42,545 nt of DNA from Fragilariopsis cylindrus CCMP1102 (GCA_900095095.1 FMBT01000184.1:1-42545), one strand, 5' to 3'. Shown: positions 19,049 through 31,994, counted from the first letter of the stretch. Program-made: numbers and translations. The notes: generated by a model not told the origin, from the sequence alone.

Positions 19049-22000
19049 ATGGTAACGCCCAGTGACTCGCCCTCCTCCTACCGCAACAGGGACAGTGGAG
19101 ATTTTTTTTCGTCGTTTGAAAAGAGCAGCGTTAAAAGTGAAATGAAGAGCTCAGGAAATAACGATCGAAGCGCTGGTACGTACGATGGAGTGCAACGATC
19201 TTCGTGGAACGGTGTTAGTTCGACTAACGAGCATATTGGTAGTGAGGGTCACCGTCGTGGACCTTCGTTGCAATCTGGTTCGATTAGTATGTCGCCTGGT
19301 CGTAACAAACGCGGGACTAAGATCGTAACCAACGTGAATACGACAAATAAAATGGAATCAGCCTCGTTCGCATCGCGAAAAAACGATCAATGGAACGTAA
19401 AACGAGATATTCCAACTGGTACGGTCCGCAATAATCCATTTTTACCACAACCCAAAACGCATTCACCTCAACTAAAGCACCAAAAGAGGCAATGTGATAC
19501 GTCAAATATAACTCGAGGGTCAGTAGCAGCGCGTATACTAGAGTCCGATTCGCCTAGAAGCAAGAGTGGAGGAAATACTCCTATTTCACCATCCAAGACT
19601 ACAAGAGGAAGCAACGGACGGCCATCACCATCATCAACCAGTTTTCCCGGGTTTTCCCACGATGGCAATGATGGGCCAGCATCACTCACGAGCGACAGTT
19701 CACGCTCTAACGAACGGGGGAAATGCGTCACTAATAATTCTCGTGTTTTTTCTCCTATGGGTGGCAGTTCTTCTTGGCAGACTAAATCTTTTTCAGTCTC
19801 CCCGGAGAAAAAAATACTGCAACAGCAATCATCACAGCGTTCCAACAGCAACAACGAAAAAAGAGAAAAAGCCATTATGAATCGATCAGAACCCTCTCGG
19901 GAGGTTCCAAATGGAACGGTTAAAGCCCGTGTATCTACCATGTATAAGGAAACTAAGCCAACGGAGACGGCATCAAAATTGGAATATACGAAGACCAAAA
20001 CCGTTGCGTACCATCAATCGGTGCGAGGGACTGCCGTGAAAAAGACGATGTCGGTAGAAGACGTCAAAATCGAAAACGGGACCGATAATGACAACGACGA
20101 AGATCCTTGGATCATTCCCGAGCGAAACACGGCAACTGCACAAGTCTTTGCAGGTGATTGGGGAGAAGCAGTAGTTCCGGCCAAGAGTACAGGATCGGAT
20201 GATTGGGAGACACCTGCTAAAGACTGGATCCGTTCCGGAGAATCTCAAACGGCATCTTTCCTCAACGAAGCGGAACAGAAGTCATCAAAAAGCCAAAAGA
20301 CAAATTTTCACAATGCATCATTTCATAATCAGCAACAACACAATACCTCTGGTATTCGAGATGGCGATGAAATAATCCCACAGTCAGCTAAAGGAATCGT
20401 ACCAGTCTCCGATGAGATGATAGGCGCTCGTGTCCAGCCATTGCAAGCACATCACGTGATGGATGGTTTCCAGGATGGGAATTCGCGAAAAGCCTTGGAC
20501 CGTACCAGAAATAGGTATGTCGCCCCAGTACTAGCTCCTCCTCCCAAGGACGCAAATACTTACCATCGAGCTCAGGGACGAGTATCCAAAAATCGAATGA
20601 AGGAAGGCGTTGAGGCCATTAGTACAAAATCCAATCCTTCGTCATCCCAAGCATTTGATAATTCTTTCGAACATTTTTCAACAAAAACAGGAATGATATC
20701 ATCGATATCAACAGATAATGCTCAGTTAGGAAGCATCTTTGGTAAAAGTCGCGACCAACATGTTCATTCTAGACCTGTCTCTTATACTACTACTACTTCG
20801 ACAATCCGGGCAAAGCAGACAGACTTGGATACGAAGGTCCAGGAAAGCAAGAAACATCTCAGATCTTCAGATGCATTTGGATTTCCTCGGTCTTCTCATG
20901 AAATGAACGGAAATGAAAAAGTAAAAAAGGACATCTGCGAAGATGAATTTTTCGGAAAGGCGTCGTCAGATAAGACTTGCGATCATTCAAGAATTAATGA
21001 AAGGAATTCTTTGTCTCGTCGACCTTCTTCCACCATGTCGTACAATAGCAGCAAAAACGATGAAGATGAAGATGAAGACGAAGAAGGCTGTGATAGTAAT
21101 GATGAATCGAATACCCCCACAGGAGATTCCAAGAAGAAGAAGAAAGGATTCTTCAAAGGATTATTCGGTCGGAAGAATAAGGAAAAGGATAACAGCAAGA
21201 ACAAAGAAACAACTAAAGACAAAAATTATAGTCAGAACCGGACGGGACGCTCTAACAGTAAAAGTAGTTTCACCGATTCTATGACGATGGACGATCCGCA
21301 TTTCGTAGGGAATTCCAGATCCTTTAGTAATAGCCAAGCGCAAACCAGCAAATTATCAAGTCAAACAGGCCTGCAGTCAGGAAATATGACTTTCGACACA
21401 ATTGTTGATCATTCCACACAAGAAGAGAGCCATTCTGAAGACCTGAAAGGTCGCGAAAATCATGTTCTGAAAGGCGACACAACCGTTAGTGACATGGCAA
21501 ACTCAATTGTCTTTAAGGATGTGTTTTGCCCGCCGTCTATGGCTTTGAAAGAACATATAGTCCCGGCACTATCAACAATCGGCGATATTCCAGACGAATC
21601 ATTTACGCCCACAGCTTCTCCTGTGAAGTCAATCGTGGCTCGAGACAGTAACTTTAACGATATCGAACCTGAAAATCCTTCAGGTGTAAGTCTTTCGGAA
21701 ACAACGGAAGTCGACGCGTGTGTTGATCCAGAGTTAGATCATTTAGATATAGATATGGAGATCGATAGCGAAGAAGACGAAAAAATGATAGCTCCTCTAT
21801 CTAAGAGTATGCCGATGACACCACCTCCACCACCTCCGCCACCACAACGAAAGCAGAGAAAGAGTGCAACCAGCAACGTACAGCAGAGCTCAAATGAGGA
21901 GAAAAATTCGTCTCAAAAGGACTTAAATGAAACCTTGCAAAATACTGAAGAGAGAGGTGAAGAAATAGCTGTTGAAAGCAAAAAATCCACCTTTGATTCG

Positions 22001-25000
22001 GAGACGATGGCAGGTACGAAAGAGGATAGCTCTTCTCCAAATGGTATGAACAAATCGGATCCACTGCTTCAAGAAATGGCGGAGGGGGGTTATTCCCCTA
22101 CAGTGATAGCACAAACACAGGAAGATTCGGACAAAATGAATCCTGTACTTTTGCCCGATTATTCAGGGGGGAAAGTTCCTTCTCAAACTGGTACAAAAGA
22201 GGATAATAATCAAGATAGAACAACCTTAATAGGAAGAACTCCTTCTCGAAATATTCTTCAACGTGATTCAGGACGACAAAGTAGTATCATGGATACGAGT
22301 CCTGTCCAAACGGTTTTGAGAGGGGTAAGTCCTTCTCGAAATGCGGTTAAGCTAGCAGGCCAAGCAAGAATTAGCAATGTAAGTCCAGAAAACAAAAATT
22401 CAGAGATGATTTCTAGAGGAGTGAGTCCAGCCAGAAATGTTGTGAAGTTTACAGGTCGGATGCGAATTAGGGATACAACAAGCCCGGGAAGCGTAGATAC
22501 TCAGAAAACGACTACATCAAGAGGAACTAGTCCTGCTAGAAATGCGTTAAAGTCAGCAGGTCGAGTGAAACTTGGGGATGCTAGCCCAGCTCGCAAAGAA
22601 AAAACGCAGGAATCGACTGTGAAGGGAGCCCGAAAAAAATTCTCTAGTCCAGCTTCAAGAAACCTAAGAGTCTCAAGCCCTGTACGAAAGAATGTCGAAC
22701 CAACGAAAAATAAATTTTCAAAGAGCTCAATAGTCCCACAGAAGACACAACTTGACAGATCTTCACTACAGACAAGGCAAAGCGCTCAAGTTCATTTACA
22801 GCAATCCTTGATTATCCCCAAAGGACATCCAGTGGAAGAAACTAATATCCTTAGCAGATACAGGAAGAAAACTGTATTTAACAATGTGCAAAGTGTACCT
22901 ATTGCTACTCATAGCAGCGGACATGTTCGTCAATTGGTATCAAGGAAAGCGCACAATATTGTAACTAGATCCCCGCGAAGCAGTTTCAGCTCTCAAACCT
23001 CTCAAGATACAACGGATGAAATTGGCAGACAGAGTAAAAAATTCTCAAAGGCTAATCATGCTTATCGGAGTATTGTTGTGAAGAAGAACCGGAGTGAAGA
23101 TATCGAAGATATCGAAGAGAACAGAAGGTATCTTTCAATCCCTGAATCCTCAACAAGTGCTAGCGACTTGTCATGCTCCTCTTCGAAATACGACACTTAC
23201 CAAAAAAAGCTAGCAGACAGTCTCAGGAAAGCAAACATTGGAACTCAAAGCTCAGCAGAATATTCAGTGCATTCACATAGGTCATTGGATGATTCAAGTA
23301 TAGAATCTGATATTCGTATTCTCAGGTCAATTCTTCGTCGTCCAAGGCTTGACCAGAATAATGAAAATGTGATCACGGCTAGCCGAAAGATTGAAGGATT
23401 TCCTACCTACGACGAAGAAAGCTCAACTGATCCAATGCAACGAGTCGGGTTACGTCTTCTGTCTACTGCGATTATTCCTATACAAACCGAGGTCAGAAGA
23501 TTCCTCGCTATGAGACAAGCTTTGACAAGAATGTGGGCTCTTATAGTTGTTCAGACTTATACGAGAAATTTTTTGGCGAAAAAACACTATCGCAAGGCTC
23601 TGAATTCCATCACCGTCATTCAGGCAACATTCCGAGGACATCGAGCTCGAAACTATATCATTGACAAACATATATGCGCGATTGAAATCCAAAGATTCGT
23701 TCGTGGATATCTTGCAACGATGAAAGTTTACGAAGAGATATACAAAGTGACACTTGTACAGAGCTTGGTCAGGAAGAGAATTGCGATGGATTACGCAGCT
23801 TATCGCATGGCCCTTATCATACAGCTCCAGGCAGCTGCTCGTAGATTTTTGGTACGCAGACGACGTTCTCGTCTTGATACTTCCGCCACATTGATTCAAT
23901 CGTGTTGGCGTTGCTTCTATAACCGTCTGACTTATCAGTTCGATCTCCTTGACATAATCATCGTTCAAGTCTATGGAGGAAAAAATTGGGGATTCGTGCT
24001 GCTGCGAGAAAAGTTCTTGAGAAACAAAACGCAGCTGCTACTGCTATTGCGGCGGAATGGAGAAAATATGACGCAAGGATGGATCTCGTATGTTATCTTG
24101 CTACTAGACAAATACAGACAACTTGGAGATGTTATATTACACGAAATCGCTATACTGTCTACAAAGCTAGTACTAAAATTGCATCAGTAGCAAGGATGTT
24201 TTTGTCTCGGTGTCACTACGTTGATTATCAAGCAGCAACTGTTATCACATCAGTAGCAGGAGATTTTGTGTAGGATTGATTTGTTGAACATCAATCATGC
24301 ACTAAAATTGCGTCTGTAGCAAGGATGTATATCTGTCGTAATGAGTATGTAAATTACCAAGCCGCCGTCATAATCCAATCAGTTGCGCGGAGATTCTTGG
24401 TCTATTCAGATTACAAAGAATACAAATCCGCGACGAAAATTGCGTCGATAGCAAGGATGTATTTTAGCAAAGTTGCGTATGTTGACTACAAAGCTAGTAC
24501 TAAAATTGCGTCAGTAGCAAGGATGTTTTTGTCTCGGTGTCACTACGTTGATTATCAAGCAGCAACTATTATCACATCTGTAGCTCGGAGATTTTTGTGT
24601 AGGATTGATTTCGTTGAATATCAATCATGCACCAAAATTGCGTCTGTAGCAAGGATGTATATCTGTCGTAATGAGTATGTAAATTACCAAGCCGCCGTCA
24701 TAATCCAATCAGTTGCGCGGAAATTCTTGGTCTATTCAGATTACAAAGAATACAAATCCGCGACGAAAATTGCGTCGATAGCAAGGATGTATCTTAGCAA
24801 AGCTGTGTATATTGACTACAAAGCTAGTACTAAGATCGCATCAGTAGCAAGGATGTACATGATGCGCTCCGACTACATTTGTTACATTGCTGCAAGAAGA
24901 ATTCAGACACAATTTCGAGCCTCGACCTGTAGGAAAGACTATATTTTTTACATCGCTGCAAGACGAATTCAGACAAAATATCGATCCTCGACCTGCAGGA

Positions 25001-28000
25001 AAGACTATGTTACCTTTATAGCAGATTTGAAAGAGTACAAATCCGCGTCGAAAATTGCGTCGATAGCAAGGATGTATCTTAGCAAAGCTGCGTATATTGA
25101 CTACAAAGCTAGTACTAAGATCGCATCAGTAGCAAGGATGTACATATCTCGCTCCAACTATATGTTTTACATCGCTGCAAGACGAATTCAGAATAAATAT
25201 CGAGCGTCGACCTGTAGGAAAGACTATGTAACCTTCATAGCGGCACGAAAAATTCAAACGATCGTGAGATCGTATGTGTGCAGGAAGGAATATATTGAAA
25301 ACTTTGCTGCCACGATGATCCAGACAAAATGGCGATCATACGATTGTTCGTCAATGTATCACCGATACTGTGCTGCTAGAGTAATTTCTAAAACTTGGCG
25401 CTCGTATGACTGCAAAATGAATTATCTTCACTTTCTGGCAGATATTCTCATTGTGCAAAGCACCATCAGGCGTTTTTTGGTCCAGAAACAAGTTAAAGCG
25501 ATGAAAAATCGCGCTGCAACCAAGATTCAACGAATTTATAGAGGCTATGCATGCCTTGTTTTCTACACCGAGACAGTTGCTGCAACAGCAATCGCGAGGA
25601 CATGGCGTGGCTATGTATGTTACGCCGACTATGAGGAATTTAAGGCTTCGAGGAAGGTCCAAAGTATTTGGAGACGATACACTTGTTTTGCGTTTTATAA
25701 AGAATACAAGGCATCGAGGAAGATTCAAAGCGCGTGGCGAAGGTATGCGAATAGGAGTTTTTACACAAGATGCCTTGCAGCAAGGAAGATACAGAGTGCG
25801 TTTAGGAGACATGTGACTTACAGTTATTACACAAGATACATCACAGCAAGGAAGATGCAAAGTGCGTTTAGGATGCATGTGGCTTATAGTTACTACACAA
25901 GATATATCGCAGCAAGGAAGATACAAAGTGCGTTTAGGATGCATGTGGATTGCAGCTACTACACAAGATACATTGCGGCAAGGAACATTCAAAAATCGTG
26001 GCGCGGATTTGTGAACTATGCCGATCATCAGGAGTTTTTGACTGTAAGGAAGATGCAAACTGCCTGGAGAAAATTCGTTCATTTCAACGCGTACAAGCGT
26101 CATGTCTCAGCAATAAAGATCCAAACTTTTTTGAGAGGGAAATTCTATTCTAATGTATACAAGAAAAATATTGCAGCAAGGAAGATCCAAAAAATGTGGC
26201 GCGGGCTAATATGCTTCATTGATTACCATGAATATCTGACTGTGAGAAGAATCCAGACGATTTGGAGAGCTTATTTTCATTTGAATAGATACAAGCGATT
26301 TGTTGCGGCAAGAAAAATCCAAAGTATTTATAGAGGCTTTTCGTACAAAAGAAACTACAAACGAGAGAAGTCCACCATTGTGATACAATCTTTTTTGAGG
26401 GGTACTGTTTGCAAAAGAGAGTACAAACGAGAGAAGTCCGCCATTTTGATACAATCAGCTTGGCGCGGATTCCTTATATATGCCGATTATATGTTTGAAG
26501 TAGCTGATATTGTAGTGGTTCAGAAACAGGTACGTGGTTGGTTGGCAAGACGTGAAGCCAATAGGAGGCGGCATAGTGAGAGAAATAATGCTGCGATCAC
26601 CATGCAGAAGAATTGGCGTCGTTTTGTGAATGAGACCGAATTTGTATTGATAAAGTACGAAAACCGTGCTGCCACAACTATCCAGAAATGCTGGAGACGG
26701 TTTTGGTGCTTTTCAAATTTTATCATTGCGCTTGATTGTTCCATCCAGATTCAGGCACAGATGAGATGTTATCTCCAAAAGAAAGAATTTGCATCTCAAA
26801 AGACAGCCACCATTGCCATCCAATCTGCTTGGAGAAAGGCGCATGCTAAGCAGTTGACAAGTCGGTTGTCCATTATTCATGAAATAACGAAAACTAGTTT
26901 TGAAAAAGGAAAAATTCAGTCTGAAGCTGCAGTAAGGATTCAACGAGTATTCCGGGGCTCCCTTTCCAGAAGTGCACTTAAAGTTTACTTATCTGCAGTC
27001 AAAATCCAATCTAGGGTTAGAGGAGCACAAGCACGTGTCGCAATCAAACTGTATCTGATGGTAAGAAAGATTCAGACCATTTTTAGAGGCCACACTAAAC
27101 GCCAAAAGTATGTTTCATACATATCAGCACGCAAGGTTCAGGCGACCTGGAGAGGCTGCCATTTACGTCAAAAGTATGTCATATATATCGCTGCACGCAA
27201 GATCCAGAAAATCTGGAGAGGCTATAGTCCACACCGTAGTTATGTTGCATTTATTGCTGCACGTTGTATTCAGAATAAATGGCGATACGTTAAGGCCAAC
27301 CAAGAAGTTTTAATTATGAGAGGGGAGTTCATTGCGGCCTCGTTGATACAGAATTCCTGGAGAGGATTTGTAGCATACACCGATTTTGTTTTTACTCTAT
27401 CGGATATAGTCGCTGCCCAAAGGATTGCTAGAGGCTACCTGACACGCAAGAAATACTCGACGATAATCCGATCCAACATTGTTCGAAAAAAGAACGAATT
27501 GAATGGCTCAATTTTGATTCAAAAAATTTGTCGAGGATTTCAAGCCAGACAAAATTATTGGTATACTCTCGGGTGCACAATGCAAATTCAAAGCTGGTGG
27601 CGTGGACAACTTGTCTCCCGTATTATTAAAAAGAACGACAAAGCAATTTTGATGCTGCAATGTTTTGCGCGTCGTTGCCTAGCGCGTCAGGAATATATGC
27701 AGCGTCGGTTTGTCTTTCTACTGATTCAAACCGCCGAGGCAGAGCGTTCTAAGAAAATCAAAGCACTCAGACTTCAGGAGGAAGTGCGAGAGGACATGGA
27801 GGAAATACAGCAGGATGCAGCAGCGCGTATAATCCAACGTTTTTTCCTATTTGTCAAACATGAGGTCGACCAGCTTTTACTTGTCACCAAGCGGCGTAAG
27901 AAGTGGAGGAAACAAATGAAGGTAGAGAAACGCACAGACGATGTAGAGGAAGCCTTATTAGAAGACGTTTGGTTGGGTCTAGTAGCTCGGGGTAATATGG

Positions 28001-28482
28001 AAGAAGAACCATTTACTCGCCATTATACAAACTTTGGTGCCGGGAGCGTTGGCGAAGATAGTATTGCTGGAAGCAGAGTGCGTAAGCAGCAACTGCGTCA
28101 TCCCACCAGCTCTGCAGTAGTAGGATTACACCAATACGATGACGATGATGACACAAGTGAATTCAGTCAATTGACAGGATCCACGATGGCATACGCGCCG
28201 CACCCTACTACCTCAATACGAATGATTAGGAAGGTCGATGCGATTGACATGGATGATGATTTCCAACTGGAGGAAGCCTTCATTGACGCGGAAATACATC
28301 ACGCAAAGGAACGTAGGCATCTTGCAGGAAACAAGAGTAAGAAGAAAGATCGCCCCTCCTCCAGGAAGAGTGTAGACTATTCGCAGCTCGACTGGAAACA
28401 AGGACAACGCAATATCAATTCTCATAAAGCTAATAATAATGTTTCGACAATGAGCCGCATTTTGACCATGAGCAATCATTGA
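19049..28482 (+). CDS. Giant IQ-motif array protein (calmodulin-binding), frame broken at four sites
   Basis: ATG 19049 opens a gene of about 3,140 codons. Residues 1 to ~1470 are disordered: Ser/Thr/Asn/Lys-rich, with KKKKKGFFKGLFGRK (about residue 700), PPPPPPPP (about 925) and four S/T-P-S/A-R-N repeats (22230-22600). From about 23460 to 27870 come some 60 IQ-type units of about 22 residues (pattern A-x-x-I-Q-x-x-x-R-x-x). IQ motifs bind calmodulin or myosin-type light chains. The tail of about 200 residues is acidic then basic. Long IQ arrays occur in ASPM, but the ASPM N-terminal and CH domains are not seen. The reading frame breaks at about 23968 and again within 24257-24283. Each looks like a missing base; the three in the second cluster restore frame together. 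I treat it as one gene with probable assembly errors; a recent pseudogene is the alternative. The first frame ends at 24190, the second resumes by 24325. Confidence 0.85.
22230..22600 (+). repeat. Four S/T-P-x-R-N peptide repeats in the IQ protein
   Basis: The units are GRTPSRNILQ, then RGVSPSRNAVKLAGQARI, RGVSPARNVVKFTGRMRI and RGTSPARNALKSAGRVKL. The last three are near-identical 18-residue units about 40 residues apart. They are basic with a proline-directed Ser/Thr site, a composition often seen in microtubule-binding or CDK-regulated regions. That reading is inference. Confidence 0.85.
23966..24290 (+). other. Cluster of four one-base losses in the IQ array
   Basis: At about 23968 the frame steps by one base (VQ in one frame, SLWRKK in the next). 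In the next 330-bp repeat copy, the stretch 24251-24290 lacks three single bases relative to its sister copy at 24571-24620: one after GTAGC, one T of a T-run, and one C in GATTTCGTTG. The three together restore frame, but TAG is read in between. Confidence 0.8.
24161..24827 (+). repeat. 330-bp tandem duplication of five IQ units
   Basis: The block starting ACAAAGCTAGTACTAA at 24161 recurs at 24488 (327 bp on, the first copy having lost three bases) and the next boundary is at 24818 (330 bp on). The two copies are almost identical over their full length, which implies recent duplication. A shortened copy starts again near 25103. Confidence 0.9.
25800..25998 (+). repeat. 66-bp tandem repeats (one IQ unit each)
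   Basis: Three successive units share GCAAGGAAGAT, CAAAGTGCGTTTAGGA and TACTACACAAGATA at 66-bp spacing, encoding near-identical IARKIQSAFRMHV-type units. Confidence 0.85.
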
Positions 28483-29016
28483 ATATCAAGTGAAAAGAGA
28501 CAGGAGGAGGACGGCTTTCTTTTGTATGTGGAACGTGGAGAAGAGACAAACATTACAACATTCTAATAAATAATTGATCTTAGATACTATTCTAGTAATA
28601 TTAATTTAAAATGAAAAATAGCGAAGTTGACTACTGATATCTTTGAATGTACAGTGTATTTCGTTTTTGTGCAAGGCATTTTCATTTGATGAGCGTTGAA
28701 AACATTAAGTTCAATGATGTAAAAGTTGGGTAAATGGAATTAATTATAGATATAATAATAACAAGTATAATTAACACGATTTAACATTGCACACCTTATG
28801 TACACGATTTGTTAAGCTTAGGAAATAACCTTCTTTTTTTTCTCGATGAAAAGTAGAGCTAGCATATGCGTCCTTTTCATCATTATCTCGTATTCAGTTA
28901 TATTTGATCTAGACATGATTAATATTTTTTTCATCTACTCCTAAAAGTTCTCGTCACAATTTGACGTTATTGTTCACCGTAAACTGCTCCGAAATCAACT
29001 TGATTGATACCCACAC
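28483..29016. other. Intergenic region between convergent IQ-array and DLST genes
   Basis: These 534 bp of AT-rich DNA hold the two 3' ends. No gene or clear repeat is seen. Confidence 0.6.
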
Positions 29017-30442
29017 TTATACATCCAATAAAAGCTTGGATGGATCTGAAACTTTTTCAGCGATACTCTTCAGGAATGTGACGCCTTCTCTTCCATCGAT
29101 CAATCTATGGTCGTATGTCAAGGCCAAGTACATCATAGGTCGAGCAACGACTTCACCCTTCTCATTTACCACTGCTCGCATCTTTGTTGCGTGCATACCC
29201 AAAACAGCAGACTGGGGCAAATTGATGATTGGAGTTCCCATCAATGATCCGAAAACACCACCGTTCGAGATCGTGAAGGTTCCACCAGTCATATCATCCA
29301 AAGATAGGGTTCCATTCTTTGCCTTCTGAACATATGCCGCAATATTGTGTTCGACATCGGCAAAGGACATAAGTTCCGTATTTCTCAAGATAGGGGTAAC
29401 CAACCCTTTAGGAGAAGCAACGGCTACCGAAATATCACAATAATCTCTGTAAACAATTTCGTTTGTCGCATCATCAATATAGGCATTAACCAAAGGAACT
29501 TCCTGCAAAGCAGCCGTGGCAGCCACAACAAAGGCAGACATAAAGCCAAGCTTGATTCCATGTTTGGCAACGAATACGTCCTGATACTTCTTCCTCATCT
29601 CCATGAGATTTCCCATGTCACACTCTTGGAAGGTGGTCAGCATAGCAGCAGTATTTTGGGCACTCTTCAAACGAGATGCTACGGTCTGGCGCATACGAGA
29701 CATTTTCGTACGACGTTCGCTGCGTTGTCCCATAAATACTTGAGCCTCTGCCTTGGGAGGAGGTGCAGGAGAAGACTTAACAGGTGCAGGAGCCGCCGGG
29801 GCGGGTGCTGCGGCAGCTTCTGGTGTTGTCTTTTGGGAGGTACCGGTCATGGGTGTTAATGTTTCTTCTTTCTCTGGCATTGGGTCGCTTGCACTTTCGG
29901 GAGCATCAGCATCAGTATCGATTCGATAAAGAGTAGATCCTACTTCGACAACGTCATCAATTTCCCCCAATACTTCCACTAAAACCCCACCTTCGGGTGC
30001 ACGGACATCTACCGAGACTTTGTCTGTTTCTAAAACAACCACGACGTCATCCGGCTGGACATATTCACCAGGCGCCACTGGCATATCGACGATAGTTCCT
30101 TCTGTGATACTATCACCCATCGTTGGAACCTAATCAGGATAAATAGACAGAGACAGCGGGAGGGGGCTAAATGTAAGAAGAATGCATTATGAAGTAATTC
30201 CTTCATACTGAGGGAAGAGAAGAAACAACTGACTGATATCGCTACGACATGATTCAATCAAAATTCCTTACTTCGATAGTTTTGATAGGCATAGTCACAC
30301 TCCAAGAGGGTGTAACGAAAGTGCGCATGGAATTTGGCCGGAATCGACTGGATAGAGTTGGCTTTATGCTAGCTGAAACGGCCCTTGCGGATTGGCGTGA
30401 TGCTACAGAAAGATACACACGGCATGCTTGTGCAGAAAACAT
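29017..30442 (-). CDS. DLST: Dihydrolipoyllysine succinyltransferase, E2 of 2-oxoglutarate dehydrogenase (mitochondrial)
   Basis: Exons 30442-30272 and 30129-29017 encode 427 residues. The 142-nt intron (30271-30130; donor GTAAGG, acceptor ATTAG, phase 0) separates the mitochondrial presequence from the mature protein. Splicing gives [16 protein letters not shown], the usual start of the lipoyl domain. Residues 1-50 are rich in Arg/Ser/Ala without acids. The lipoyl lysine is K94 in ETDKVSVDV. An Ala/Pro linker (about 133-175) follows directly into the catalytic domain, so the E3-binding domain is absent, as in animal [20 protein letters not shown] and the active-site [12 protein letters not shown] (H398, D402) are present. 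The enzyme transfers the succinyl group to CoA in the TCA cycle in the matrix. It is a neighbour of another mitochondrial gene at 32 kb on the same strand. Confidence 0.95.
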
Positions 30443-30753
30443 AATGATTTATTGGAAATGTATTCAACGACAAAAATAAAGATAAAAAAATCAGTACAGA
30501 AGTAAATTGTATTGGCTCGAATACAATGCAAACTACTAAACGGTTGGCTTTCAATCGAGCTCAATTTGAATGTTAATGGTGTTCTGGTGAAGAGTCTTGT
30601 GTCTTTGTTTATTAGATATCACACAGTTTAGTACTAGTGCTACTAGAACTAGCAGCTACAGTAGTACATCTTGTACAACGTTCGTTATTCGTGCTAGTAG
30701 TACGGTATGATACAAATTGTATTCTTTCGCCATTAATAGCAGATGTCGTGAAA

Positions 30754-30774
30754 AGAGTCGAGTCGAGTCGAGTC
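30754..30774. repeat. GAGTC pentanucleotide microsatellite
   Basis: Four consecutive GAGTC units, followed by AGTC. Confidence 0.9.
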
Positions 30775-31267
30775 AGTCAAATAACCCTAACCCAAAGCGT
30801 AAGTAACCACATGTTTTCCACTTAAAGTAAATTGATTGACAATCATTTTGAATGAATCAATGATATCAAGATCTTGTGGGAGGAAATACAGCGAAGGTAG
30901 AATAGTAGGGTTATATCCAGCAGCAAAGAGGCAGATGCTGCAATACTACACTGTATACTTAACTTCTTATTGATACGGCCGGTCCAGTTCTGAGCAACTA
31001 ACTTGTTGAAGCAGTGTCAGGACATTTCAAACAACACTAAAAAAACGAGCTATCACAAGACACAAAAAGACGTACTTTTTTGTGCAAGCTCTACAGCCAA
31101 TAATAAATGGGAATACCAGCCTTCCAATGAGCTACTACATGATGTGAGACTTTACTATGACCAATCATAATAATACCTTAGTGTGGTTTGATATTATGCT
31201 GTAATCTCTGGTAAAATAATGAAAGTAAGTATACTACAATAAACTGAAATTTGAAGGTACTTCCCAC

Positions 31268-31292
31268 ATACAATACAATACAATACAATACA
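31268..31292. repeat. ACAAT pentanucleotide microsatellite
   Basis: Four to five consecutive ACAAT units, followed by ACAAC. Confidence 0.9.
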
Positions 31293-31994
31293 ACACATTG
31301 TTGCAGATTTTTCATCTTTGAGGGAACCTGAATGATTATCAATGTTTGCTGTGCCTTTTTTCTTGCTTGGTAACTGGCATGGTGTACACCTGTTTTGTGA
31401 ATAATGTCAGAAAAAAGTACCTCAAAGAGAAGATATAGAAGTTACTACTGTGAACAGCTGAATCCCCTCATGATTTCAATTACCAACATGAGGTGTTGAT
31501 TTAACACACAAGCTTGAACTATTGGATTATTAATGTTATCTGCCACCCGTGATATACCATAGGCCAGAGGAAAGGATTTGCCATTAGACTTTATTGCTAA
31601 TGATCATGCTGCTGTTGACACTGGTATTCAAAGAAGATTCAAATAAAGCCTCCTCATTGGGCATCCCAAAATCAACGAAAGATCATCATCATTTGGGGAA
31701 TTTGATCAGGAAAGAAAAATGTTGATAGAAACATGCATGCCTTTACAGTCAATCTCGTATTGTTTTTCACTCATCTTTGTACTACAATATACAATATCTA
31801 CTAAAACTAAGACAAAAAATAGTTACAGATTTTAACATTGCTTTTCATAAGGAATCATAATAAGTCATAGGTAGTTTTAACTGAGTTCGGGACGGATAAG
31901 GGATGCGGCCTCTTGTTATATTGCGAATATATTGCACCACTGTCTTTATGTCCGTCGTTTTGACGCGAATAGGTCCATAGGGGTTGTATTATTA

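Larger units (their letters stand above)
30443..31994. other. Intergenic region upstream of DLST
   Basis: No gene is recognised. It includes the DLST promoter, a GAGTC pentamer tract (30754-30774), two telomere-like CCCTAA units (near 30784) and an ACAAT pentamer tract (31268-31292). Short frames start at non-ATG codons and look like noise. Confidence 0.6.

Noticed and set aside
20943..21284. Lys/Arg-rich 113-codon frame inside the IQ gene
   Set aside because: It is a frame-shifted shadow of the low-complexity coding region of the IQ protein.
30781..30794. Telomere-like CCCTAA repeats
   Set aside because: Only two partial units; not a telomere or a meaningful interstitial array.
31880..31980. 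GAGTTCGGGACGGATAAGGG segment reminiscent of 5S rRNA
   Set aside because: Only a few bases resemble 5S; the rest does not, and it lies in the 3' flank of the COX7a-like gene.
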